Shown here: positions 35,881 through 43,900 of the stretch, piece by piece | How the letters are laid out: the number at the start of each line of letters is the position of its first letter | How positions within the stretch are numbered: the stretch's first letter is position 1 | Assembly (NCBI GenBank): GCA_944385705.1 | Contig: CALWYF010000010.1 | Location: forward strand, 1 to 52,357 | Source: an uncultured Oscillospiraceae bacterium | Lineage (GTDB): Bacteria > Bacillota > Clostridia > Oscillospirales > Oscillospiraceae | Direction: 5' to 3' | Length of the DNA: 52,357 nucleotides | Program-made: the position numbers and the translations under genes | The notes under the pieces: model-generated | What the model saw: the letters and a program-made list of their open reading frames with translations, nothing else | Databases searched by the model: none | Told to the model about the DNA's origin: nothing

Positions 35881-36145
35881 AAACGAATCCGAAGCCTTAC
35901 GCTTCGGGTTTGGAAGGAGCTGCGACAGAATGAGGGAGAGGTGACGATTGTTCCTCAAGAAAAATCGTCGCCGCGAACGATATGGCGTCCGTCGTTCCCC
36001 CATCCCCCAAAAGCCAAATTGAAGCCCAGCGAAGCGGCTTCGATTTGGAAAAGGAGGAGCAGCAGAATGAGTGCGCTCTGATTTTTTGCCATGGGCATAA
36101 AAATCGGAGCAAGCGATATGAAGCTTGCTCCGACGGTGGTGCGAG
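35881..36145 (-). repeat. tRNA-linked structured dispersed repeat, copy 2, with tRNA-like tail
   Basis: Inverted homologue of the segment after tRNA-Leu. On the minus strand it begins with CTCGCACCA (36137-36145), identical to the last nine bases of the tRNA-Leu gene. Then come hairpin CGGAGCAAGC/GCTTGCTCCG (36105-36132), a GATTTTT-TGCC/GGCA-AAAAATC hairpin, the CCAAATCGAAGC hairpin, the GACGAT/ATCGTC hairpin and a terminator-like CCGAAGC/GCTTCGG stem (35886-35910). No complete tRNA precedes it. It lies at the edge of the mobile element, and the gap 35681-36280 contains no convincing gene. Confidence 0.75.
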
Positions 36146-36220
36146 TGGCCTTATAGGATTTAACCCGGAAAGTCAGTAATACCAATGGTTTGAGGGCAAT
36201 CAGCAAACAGTATTTACATC

Positions 36221-36280
36221 AAAAAATCGAATACAAAAACCGATTTTTGAGGGCGTTCCTTTTGGGGACGCCCTTTTTTT
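36221..36280 (+). terminator. Tandem hairpins ahead of parB
   Basis: AAAAATCG/CGATTTTT (36222-36229, 36241-36248) is followed by GGGCGTTCCT/GGGGACGCCC (36251-36260 and 36264-36273, two G-U pairs) and seven T ending at 36280. The second is a convincing terminator, yet the first in-frame ATG of parB directly follows the T run. It probably insulates the element or attenuates parB. Confidence 0.75.
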
Positions 36281-37240
36281 ATGGAAGGAGATGAGCATGG
36301 ATTGCACCGCAACATTGACAATTCTTTCCCATCTTCCGCTGAGAGTAATTCATCCCCGCAAGAGGCGGTAGTACGTCTGCCTCTCACAGAGCTGCACCCC
36401 TTCAAGGGGTATCCCGCCCTCCAGGGCATCATGCCCCGAAACCAGCCCTATTTGGTGCGGGACGACGACCCTACCATGATTCAGCTTGTGGCCCGTGTCA
36501 AAGAGCGCGGCGTCACCTATCCCGGCGTAGTCCGCCCGGACCCGGAGGGCGGGTACGAAATCATCGCGGGCCAGCGGCGGCACCGGGCTAGCGAACTGGC
36601 CGGCATCTCGGATATGCCCGTAATTATCCGGGAGATGGACGACGAGGAGGCCGTCACCGAAATGATCGACAGCAATGTGAACCGGGAAGATGTGCTGCCC
36701 AGTGAGCGGGCGTGGGCCTACCGTATGCGGTTGGAGGTAGAGAAAAGACGCGCCGGACGCCCCGAAAAAAATTCGCCGAAAATTTCGGCGAATTTCCGCA
36801 GCGACGATGAAGTGGGCAAATCTCTGGGGATCAGCGGGGACACCCTGCGCAACTATATCCAGCTCACGCATCTGTGCCCGGAGCTGATGGCCATGGTGGA
36901 CGAGCGAAAAATCTCGCTCTCACCGGCCTATCATCTGGCCGCCCTCTCCCTGGACGAACAGGCCCTTGTGCTGGACGCTATGGAATATGCGCAGAGTACC
37001 CCATCGCTCTCCCAGGCCCAGCGGCTGAAAAAGGCCAGCCAGGAGGGGGCGCTGACGGTGGACCTGGCCCGTGCGGTGCTGTCGGAGGAAAAGAAGGCGG
37101 AAGTGGATAAGGTCAGCTTCCCCATGGCGGCCATCCGCAAATACTTTCCCCGTTCCTACACCCCTCAGCGGATGCAGGAGACCATCATCAAACTGCTGGA
37201 GGCGTGGCAGAGAAAGCGCCAGCGCAGCCAGGAGCGGTAA
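36281..37240 (+). CDS. ParB/Spo0J-like partition protein of the ICE
   Basis: Up to 319 aa. The N-terminal ParB nuclease-like domain has VRLPLTELHPF, YPGVVRPDPEGGYEIIAGQRRHRA (boxes I-II) and DSNVNREDVLPSERAWAY. A central helix-turn-helix follows (GKSLGISGDTLRNYIQLTHL), then a C-terminal dimer region. It probably centres on a parS-like site to maintain the element; no ParA gene accompanies it in view. The start is uncertain. ATG 36281 has no ribosome site, while AAGGAG at 36285-36290 suits TTG 36302 (11 bases) or, better, an out-of-frame ATG at 36297 opening a 24-codon frame. A perfect palindrome (36769-36795) lies inside the gene. Confidence 0.87.
   Translation: MEGDEHGLHRNIDNSFPSSAESNSSPQEAVVRLPLTELHPFKGYPALQGIMPRNQPYLVRDDDPTMIQLVARVKERGVTYPGVVRPDPEGGYEIIAGQRRHRASELAGISDMPVIIREMDDEEAVTEMIDSNVNREDVLPSERAWAYRMRLEVEKRRAGRPEKNSPKISANFRSDDEVGKSLGISGDTLRNYIQLTHLCPELMAMVDERKISLSPAYHLAALSLDEQALVLDAMEYAQSTPSLSQAQRLKKASQEGALTVDLARAVLSEEKKAEVDKVSFPMAAIRKYFPRSYTPQRMQETIIKLLEAWQRKRQRSQER
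36769..36795. repeat. 27-bp perfect palindrome inside parB
   Basis: AAATTCGCCGAAA (36769-36781), one central A, TTTCGGCGAATTT (36783-36795). It is fully symmetrical over 13+1+13 and encodes part of the linker between the two ParB domains (KNSPKISANF). It is AT-flanked and unlike the surrounding GC-rich codons. It may be a protein-binding (parS-like) site or an intragenic RNA hairpin. Confidence 0.8.
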
Positions 37241-37261
37241 TTGAATACGGGAACCATCATC

Positions 37262-37294
37262 AGCCGGACAGTTTTCAACTTGTCCGGCTTTTTT
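37262..37294 (+). terminator. Terminator after parB
   Basis: AGCCGGACA and TGTCCGGCT form a 9-bp stem with a 10-base loop, followed by TTTTT. It lies between parB and the next ICE gene. Confidence 0.75.
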
Positions 37295-37318
37295 CATGTT
37301 CAGGATCAGGAGGACATC

Positions 37319-37924
37319 ATGTTTATCTGCACATTTCGATATAAGCCGGAACACGTCCGCTGCTGCCTCTGTACCGAGTATGACCCCAAAACCGGCTGTA
37401 CTGCCCAGGGCTGTCCCTGGCTGGCCGAGCGGATCGAGGCCGGCGTGGTGGGCTACTTTGAGGCCGTCCAAGAGACCTTCGGCCAGCGGGGTATGCTGCC
37501 CACCCGCCTGCGGCGTGTCGTGGCGGACTTTTCCGGCACCCTCTGGCGGGACAATCAACACCAAGAGCGGATGGAGGGGACCAAGGCCCGCCTGGGCTGG
37601 TATCGCCGCCGGGACACCCCGGCCTACTACGCCGCGCTGTTTCTGCTAACTTCCAGCGACGAGCTGTGGCAGCGGACCGCCAACTGCTTCTACCGTCAGG
37701 GCTTTGAGGCCGCCTACGCCCAGCGCCGGGGGATTGCCCTCCAGGACTACGCCCTGCTGGCGGCGGCGCGGGACCTCTATGCCGGCGCGGTCCCCACGGC
37801 TGCGGAGCTGCCGGACGAGGACCTGGTGGATATCCAGACCCTGGGCCTCATCGTCAACGCCGCCCTGATCGCCCGCTACGGGCTGCCCGCCCTGGGCATC
37901 CGGGATGGGAGGTCCAAATGGTGA
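37319..37924 (+). CDS. Hypothetical ICE protein with N-terminal cysteine cluster
   Basis: 201 aa. The first 40 residues hold Cys-rich pairs (RCCLCTEYDPKTGCTAQGCP), which look like a zinc-binding element. The rest is mostly helical with many aromatic residues (ARLGWYRRRDTPAYYAALF). No family is recognised with certainty. ATG 37319 has AGGAGG 5 bases upstream; an in-frame upstream extension lies across the terminator and is rejected. It overlaps the next gene by 7 bases. A role in element maintenance or host takeover is possible. Confidence 0.7.
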   Translation: MFICTFRYKPEHVRCCLCTEYDPKTGCTAQGCPWLAERIEAGVVGYFEAVQETFGQRGMLPTRLRRVVADFSGTLWRDNQHQERMEGTKARLGWYRRRDTPAYYAALFLLTSSDELWQRTANCFYRQGFEAAYAQRRGIALQDYALLAAARDLYAGAVPTAAELPDEDLVDIQTLGLIVNAALIARYGLPALGIRDGRSKW

Positions 37925-38181
37925 GGCAGTTTACCATGCGGGGCCATGACCTGCTGGCGGTGGAACGATTTCAAGACGGCACCCGGCACATGGTAGAGTT
38001 TGAGGTCCTCAAGGACGGCAGCCTGCTCGCCCTGCGGGGGGAGACGGCCCGGCTGTTTCTAAGCGAGGACAGCTACCAGCGGGCGCTCAGGAGCGCGGCG
38101 CTGGGAGAAATTCGCATCACCCGCCACGCCCTTGTGGTGGAGGGCCACCTGATCCGGCCCAAGAAGAAACGGCGTCACTGA
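37918..38181 (+). CDS. Small hypothetical ICE protein
   Basis: 87 aa, basic at its C-terminus (RPKKKRRH). It is predicted to be mixed alpha/beta, without membrane segments. Start ATG 37918 overlaps the preceding stop by 7 bases, so translation is coupled. No family recognised. It may be an accessory partner of the upstream cysteine-rich protein. Confidence 0.65.
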   Translation: MVRQFTMRGHDLLAVERFQDGTRHMVEFEVLKDGSLLALRGETARLFLSEDSYQRALRSAALGEIRITRHALVVEGHLIRPKKKRRH

Positions 38182-38203
38182 TTTACGATGGGAGGGTTTT
38201 TTT

Positions 38204-38707
38204 ATGTACGACATGGACCGTTTGAAAGCGGAAATCACCAGATTGTTCTATGCCCGCATGGACAGAGGCGGGCACACCCCGGAGGAAATCCGGCAGTACC
38301 TGGGCGGCCTTGACTTCCAGGCGCTGACCCAGACCGTCCGGGACAGGGCCAGGACGGTGTACGCATACACCACCCAGGGCCGGCACGAGAAGTCTTTCAA
38401 CTACCGGGGAGAGGAGTTGTTCGGCCAGCGGGCTACCCTCCTGTACGCGGAGGACGACCAGAGTACAGCGGAGGCCGCCGTCACCACCCGGACCCTGGAG
38501 CTGTGGCTGCTGGAGGACATGGGTCTGGCCGCCGTGGCCTGCATCACTGTGGACTATGAAAACGGCGGGTACATCACAGAATACCGGGCCATGAAGGGCG
38601 ACCCGGCAGAGTGCGAGATGTGCCTGGACCTGGAAGAATTGGCCCAGGCGCTGGATCAGATGTGCTGGCCCTGGTATGAGCATGAGCAGCCGGTGTATGA
38701 GCTGTAA
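38204..38707 (+). CDS. Hypothetical acidic ICE protein
   Basis: 167 aa, acidic, soluble. The N-terminal helix pair (MYDMDRLKAEITRLFYARMD) is followed by a beta-rich region and an acidic C-terminus (CLDLEELAQALDQM). GGGAGGG lies 7 bases before ATG 38204. No family is recognised. It stands between two small genes and a PP-loop protein and may belong to the same unit. Confidence 0.7.
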   Translation: MYDMDRLKAEITRLFYARMDRGGHTPEEIRQYLGGLDFQALTQTVRDRARTVYAYTTQGRHEKSFNYRGEELFGQRATLLYAEDDQSTAEAAVTTRTLELWLLEDMGLAAVACITVDYENGGYITEYRAMKGDPAECEMCLDLEELAQALDQMCWPWYEHEQPVYEL

Positions 38708-38730
38708 GACAAAGGAGGACTGAGAGAGGC

Positions 38731-38748
38731 GTGCCCGTGAATGGGCAC
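38731..38748 (+). other. Hairpin over the start codon of the PP-loop gene
   Basis: GTGCCC-GTGAAT-GGGCAC places the ATG (38741) across the loop and the 3' arm. The nearest strong AAGGAGG (38712-38718) lies 22 bases upstream. Translation may therefore depend on coupling or on opening of the hairpin. Confidence 0.4.
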
Positions 38749-39556
38749 AGCGAACACCCCCAGCGGGGCGTTTCATGCCGTCAGCCTGAGCGGAGGCAAA
38801 GACAGCACGGCGCTCCTGCTGCTGATGATCGAGCGCGGCTTGCCCATTGACGCGGTAATTTGGGCAGATACGGGCATGGAGTTCCCGGAGATGTACGGCC
38901 ACATCGCCAAAGTGGACGAGCATCTGTGCCGGGAGCGGGGCCTGCACATCACGGCCCTGCGCTCCCCCAAGAGCTTTGAATACATGATGTTTGACGAGCC
39001 CAAGCAGAAGCCCTCCTGTCTGGAAAACCGGACACGGCTGGGCATCCCGCCCTACGGCAACGGCTGGCCAGGCATCAAGGTCCGCTGGTGTACCGGACAG
39101 CTCAAGACCCACCAGATCAGCAAGGAGCTGAACCGTCTCAAGGGCCGGCACAATCTCCAGCAGTATGTGGGCATCGCGGCAGACGAGGCGTGGCGGTGCA
39201 AGGGCCTCAATTACCCATTGGTGGACTGGGGCGTCACCGAGACCCAGGCCCTGCAACTGTGCTATGACCGGGGCTTTGATTTCGGCGGCCTCTACGAGAT
39301 TTATCACCGGGCTTCCTGCTGGTGCTGCCCCTTCCAGCGCATCGGGGAGCTGCGGAGCCTGCGGCGGCACCACCCGGAGCTGTGGGCGCGGCTGCTGGAC
39401 CTGGACAACCGGGCCAGGGCACAGTTTGGTCCCGGCCCCCTGGGGCAGTTCAAATCCAACTGGAGCGTCGCCCGGCTGGAGGCGCGGTTTGCCCGCGAGG
39501 AGGCGCAGACCGCCCCCGTCCAGCCAAATGCTCCCAACGAGACTACGAGGAAGTGA
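38741..39556 (+). CDS. PAPS reductase-like PP-loop ATPase
   Basis: 271 aa. The PP-loop SLSGGKDSTALLLLM is at about residue 15-29, followed by WADTGMEFPEM and a CysH-like core. Extra cysteines (KVRWCTGQLK and HRASCWCCPFQRIGEL) could bind iron-sulfur or zinc. Members activate a substrate as adenylate and often handle sulfur. The family includes CysH, DndC of phosphorothioation, and many phage or ICE proteins of unknown role. Here no sulfate-assimilation or dnd neighbours are seen, so a role in nucleic-acid modification or nucleotide chemistry is only possible. It lies 6 bases before the DUF6017 gene. Confidence 0.82.
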   Translation: MGTANTPSGAFHAVSLSGGKDSTALLLLMIERGLPIDAVIWADTGMEFPEMYGHIAKVDEHLCRERGLHITALRSPKSFEYMMFDEPKQKPSCLENRTRLGIPPYGNGWPGIKVRWCTGQLKTHQISKELNRLKGRHNLQQYVGIAADEAWRCKGLNYPLVDWGVTETQALQLCYDRGFDFGGLYEIYHRASCWCCPFQRIGELRSLRRHHPELWARLLDLDNRARAQFGPGPLGQFKSNWSVARLEARFAREEAQTAPVQPNAPNETTRK

Positions 39557-39562
39557 ATCAAA

Positions 39563-40447
39563 ATGGCAGTTTTCCGCATTGAACGGACGCGGGACTACAC
39601 CGTAATGAGCAACCACCATCTCAAGGACAGCGCCCTCAGCCTCAAGGCCAAGGGCCTGTTGTCCATGATGCTTTCCCTCCCGGATGAGTGGAACTATACC
39701 ACCCGGGGGCTGGCGAAAATCTGCAAGGAGGGTGTGGACGCCATCGGCGGGGCGCTGAAGGAGCTGGAGAAGGCGGGCTATATCGTCCGCCGCCAGCTTC
39801 GCGGTCCCGGCGGACGCATCAGCGACACCGAGTACACCATCTACGAAAAGCCCCGCCCCCATGCGGAAGAACCGCCGGAGGAACCGGGTCCAGATACGCC
39901 CCCGCCGGATACGGCTTCACCAGATACGGAAAACCCGGATATGGTGGAGCCGGATATGGACGGACCGGATACGGAAATGCCCGCAGAATTAAATACTAAG
40001 AGATCAAGTAAAAATCAATCCATTACTCATCGAGCAAATACTCATTCCTTCTTTCCCGCCACGCCTCCGGCGGAGGGAATGACGGACGTGTATGAGAAAC
40101 GAGAAGAAATTCGGGAGCAGATTGAATACGACCTGATTTGCACCCCTGTCAACCGGGCTCAGGTGGACGAGTTCGTGGAGATCATGCTGGAGGTTGCTCT
40201 GACCCGCAGCCCCACCATCAAGATCGGACGGGACGCGGAGTACCCTACCGCCTTTGTGCAGCAGCGGTTTGAGCAGATCACCTCCAGCCACATCGAGAAG
40301 GTGCTGGACGGTATCCGTGAAAACACTACCCGCGTCTGGAACACCAAGGCTTATCTGCTGGCCGCCCTGTTCAATGCTCCGTCCTCCACGGACAACCACT
40401 ACACCCTGCTGGTCAACCACGATTTCCACCACGACTACGGCGGCTGA
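39563..40447 (+). CDS. DUF6017-type helix-turn-helix replication protein
   Basis: 294 aa. The N-terminal winged-helix (about 1-95: YTVMSNHHLKDSALSLKAKG, then DEWNYTTRGLAKICKEGVDA) resembles replication initiator A / DnaD-like N-termini. A Pro-Asp-Thr repeat linker (about 100-145) leads to a C-terminal domain (about 175-290) typical of DUF6017. Such genes are common in gut Clostridia ICEs and probably aid replication of the excised element. The linker shows many PDT/PDM repeats and is likely disordered. Confidence 0.8.
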   Translation: MAVFRIERTRDYTVMSNHHLKDSALSLKAKGLLSMMLSLPDEWNYTTRGLAKICKEGVDAIGGALKELEKAGYIVRRQLRGPGGRISDTEYTIYEKPRPHAEEPPEEPGPDTPPPDTASPDTENPDMVEPDMDGPDTEMPAELNTKRSSKNQSITHRANTHSFFPATPPAEGMTDVYEKREEIREQIEYDLICTPVNRAQVDEFVEIMLEVALTRSPTIKIGRDAEYPTAFVQQRFEQITSSHIEKVLDGIRENTTRVWNTKAYLLAALFNAPSSTDNHYTLLVNHDFHHDYGG

Positions 40448-40467
40448 ACGGGCCGCCTTATTTCATG

Positions 40468-40482
40468 CCCGGATTTGCCGGG
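40468..40482 (+). other. Small GC hairpin before the DUF4406 gene
   Basis: CCCGG-ATTTG-CCGGG, immediately before the AAAGGA ribosome site. It is one of a series of hairpins in the gaps between ICE genes. Confidence 0.45.
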
Positions 40483-40497
40483 AGAAAGGACCTGCCT

Positions 40498-40842
40498 ATG
40501 AAACGGCCTTTAGCCTACATCACCGCCCCCTGGGGTGAGAACGAGTTTGAGAACACGGAGAATGCCGCCCGCTGGTGCCGGCAGGTGTACGACGCGGGCT
40601 TCTCCCCGGTTTGCCCGCTGCTGTTCCTGCCGCTGTTTCTGAAAGACAGTATCCCCCAGGAGCACAAGGACGGCATCGACATAGCGCGGGACTATCTGCG
40701 GCGCTCCCGTGTGCTGGTGGTCTGCGGCGGCAAGGTGGACGAGACAGTGAAGAACGACATTGCCACTGCCGAGCGTCTGCAGATCACCGCCACGACCCTT
40801 GACGGTATCCTTACCGTCAAGGGCCAGGGGCGGGGCCAGTGA
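40498..40842 (+). CDS. DUF4406 family protein (nucleoside deoxyribosyltransferase-like fold)
   Basis: 114 aa. AYITAPWGENEFENTENAA near the start, FLPLFLKDSIPQEHKDGIDI and VVCGGKVDETVKNDIATAE near the end match DUF4406, related to the 2-deoxyribosyltransferase/TIR-like fold. These occur in phages and ICEs; catalytic activity is unproven. ATG 40498 has AAAGGA 8 bases upstream; an upstream in-frame ATG at 40465 overlaps the hairpin and is less likely. Confidence 0.78.
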   Translation: MKRPLAYITAPWGENEFENTENAARWCRQVYDAGFSPVCPLLFLPLFLKDSIPQEHKDGIDIARDYLRRSRVLVVCGGKVDETVKNDIATAERLQITATTLDGILTVKGQGRGQ

Positions 40843-40858
40843 CCCACTTTTGGCCCTG

Positions 40859-40882
40859 GGTCCGGGGACCTCCCCGGACCCA
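40859..40882 (+). terminator. GC-rich hairpin between the DUF4406 and surface protein genes
   Basis: GGGTCCGGGGA and TCCCCGGACCC form a perfect 11-bp stem with a 2-base loop but no T run. It may be an RNA-stability or processing element rather than a terminator. Confidence 0.5.
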
Positions 40883-40931
40883 CTACCCTGACCCAAAACC
40901 ACACTACTTCGAGAAAAGGAGGGAAACACCC

Positions 40932-43900
40932 ATGAAACCCAAACACACCCGGCTGCGCTCCCTGCTGGCCGGCTGTCTGGCCCTGGCGATGCTGTTCTCC
41001 CTGATGCCCACGGCCTTTGCGGGCCAGGAGGACAGCTACCACGACCCGGCGGAACACTGGCAGGAGGCGCTGAACCGCACCAATGAGCTGGACGCCAATT
41101 CGGTGGTGACCATCGAAACATTCAACTGCTGCATCTGCGGGCAGGCCACATCCTTCCAGGTGTTCCGCGTCCCCGAATACACCCGCAACGGCGAAACGGC
41201 CCTGACCCGGAACGTCAAGTATTCAGACGGCACCTGCCTGGATGGGGAAAGCAAGGGCGACCTGCTGGACGGGACGCCCGGCAAGGACGCCACCTACACC
41301 GGCTACCACTGGACGAAGGCCGTCTGCGAAACCTGCGGTACTTTCAACACCAACATGGGGGCCACCAACTACTCCTGTGATAAAAATGTGTACTGGCTCT
41401 ATGACTGCGCGGCCAACTTCTTTGAGGAACTGCCGGAGGAAGAAACCATCGAGCAGGTGGACGACACCTACCACCGTGTCACCACCACCAGCGGCGAGTA
41501 TTGCGGATTCTGCTACGGCACCTTCAAGGAAACGTCCTCGGAACTGGTGCGCCACAACATGGAGAGCGCCATCCGCCCGGAGCTGGCCCATGACCGCTTT
41601 GTGGAGATGGACACCTGCGCCGGCTGCGGATATGCCGAAACCACCTACACCGCCGCAAAGAGTGTTGTTGCAGACTACTTCGGCGTGGTGGACGGCCAGC
41701 CCCACACCGTCACCGTGTCCGACTTGTCGGAGGCGGGCGTCACCACGGCCATCCGCTACGGCCAGGAGGCCAACTCCTGCACCCTGACTTCGGCCCCCAA
41801 TTACACCGAGGCTGGGGACTATCCGGTTTACTACGAGATCACCTACACCTATAAAAACACCGACATGGTGGAGGACGGCGTGGCCTTCGTCCACCTGCGG
41901 GATGAAACCACCGCCGCGGACGGCTCCTGCACCTGCGGCTGTGGCAACCCTGACTGCGGGTGCCAAGACCCGGACTGCGACGGCTGCTGCTGCGATGATA
42001 AGGGATGCGGGGGAAATCACAACTGGGTACTGCTGGAGCGCGTAGACCCCACCTGCCTGACCCTGGGCTATGACCGCTATCTGTGCATCGAGTGCGGCCA
42101 GATCGAGAAACGGGACTATGAGGCCGCCCTGGGCCACGCCTACCAGAGCAGCGTCATCCGGGAGGCCACCTGCGAGGCGCCGGGCAAGACCCTGGACATC
42201 TGCCAGCGGTGCGGCGATACTAAGGAAACCACCATCCCCCAGGGGGAGCATGAGTTCTCCACCACCGTTATCCCGGCCACCTGCACCAGCCCCGGCTACA
42301 CCATCCGGGAGTGCGCTGTCTGCGGGGAACACCACATCGAGGACATTACGGCGGCCCTGGCCCACAACTATGTCGCCAAAGTGACCCCGGCCACCTGTGA
42401 GGGCGGCGGGCGCACCCTGCATATCTGCGAGGGCTGCGGCAGTTCCTTCATCACCGACTACACCGACCCCCTGGGCCATTCCTGGGATGAGGGCAAGGAG
42501 ATCACCGGGGCCACCTGTACCGGCGAAGGCATGACCGAGTATACCTGCGTGCGCTGCGGGGCCACCCGCCTGGAGGGCGACGCGGCGGCGGGCCATGTAC
42601 CCGGCGACCCGGCCACCTGTACCACGCCCCAGCTCTGCACCCGCTGCGGGGCGGTCATTGAAAACGCTTTGGGCCATGACTACCAGGAGGAAGTCACCGC
42701 CCCCACCTGTACGGAGATGGGCTACACCACCTACACCTGCACCCGCTGCGGCGACAGCTATCAGGGGGAATATACCGACCTGGCCCCCCACGACTACCAG
42801 GAGAAAGTGACCCCGCCGACTTGCACGGAGATGGGCCACAGTACATTCACCTGTTCCTGGTGTGGCGATACCTACGACGGGGCCTATACTGACCCCATCG
42901 GCCACACCCCCGGAGACTGGATTGTAGACCAAGAGGCCGCCCAAGGCGTGGAAGGCAGCCGCCACAAGGAGTGTACCGTCTGTGGTGAGGTCCTGGAAAC
43001 TGAGGAATTGGAACAGCTCTACAACCAGGCCACCACGGACTCCCAGGGAAAGGCCGTCGTGGGCCAGTATCTGGTGATTGTCACCGACACTGACACCACC
43101 GACCCCGTAGCCAATGCCACCGTCACCCTGAGCGGCGATGATTCTATCGCTATCCGCCTGCCCAATTCCCGCCTGCTGGACTACGCCGACCAGACCACTG
43201 TAACCGTCCTGCTGTCTGAGCCGGAGACGCCGGTGGAGGGCATGGCAATCACCGTCACCGATAAAAACGCCAATGCCTGCGGAGGCACCACCGACACCGC
43301 CGGCCAGATCACCGTCCCCAATACCACGGGTCAGACCAATGCGGACGGCAAGGCCACCGTGGGCTGGGAGGATGCCGACGGGGAGCGCCACACCCTGACG
43401 GTCCAGGTGGAGCGCACGGAGACCGGGCGGCCCATTTCGGGCAGTACGGTCAGCCTGGGCACCACAGGCAACATCACCGTTGTCCTGCCGGACGGCCAGG
43501 ACATGGACGCCAAAAACCGCGTGACTGTCACTGTCACCGACAACGAGAAGGCACCCCAGGCCGATGTGACCGTCATTGTCAAGGCCGACCTGGGCGGCAC
43601 AGCCCAGGGCCGGACCAACAAGGACGGTGAGCTGACAGTCCCCGCTGTGGAGAGCGCCTATACCGATGAAACCGGCACCGCCGTGGTGGGCCAGTACACT
43701 GTAATCGTCACAGATACCGAAAAAACTCCCATCCAGGGCGCACTGGTGACGCTGCTGCCCGGCGAGGATGAGGCCAAGGACGCCTTTACGGTCCGGCTGC
43801 CCTCTGGCCGCCTGATGGACGGCAACGACCAGACCGTGGTGACGGTCCTGCTGCCGGACACCAGCCCCGCCAAGGGGCTGAATGTGGCGGTTTCCGACGC

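Noticed and set aside
36137..36220. A second tRNA gene on the minus strand ending in CTCGCACCA
   Set aside because: No matching 5' acceptor strand, T-arm or anticodon stem lies upstream on that strand; only the last nine bases match a tRNA.
38183..39862. A 559-codon minus-strand open frame across the PP-loop gene
   Set aside because: The plus strand has a clear SGGKDS PP-loop gene and neighbours in one direction; the antisense frame shows no family features.
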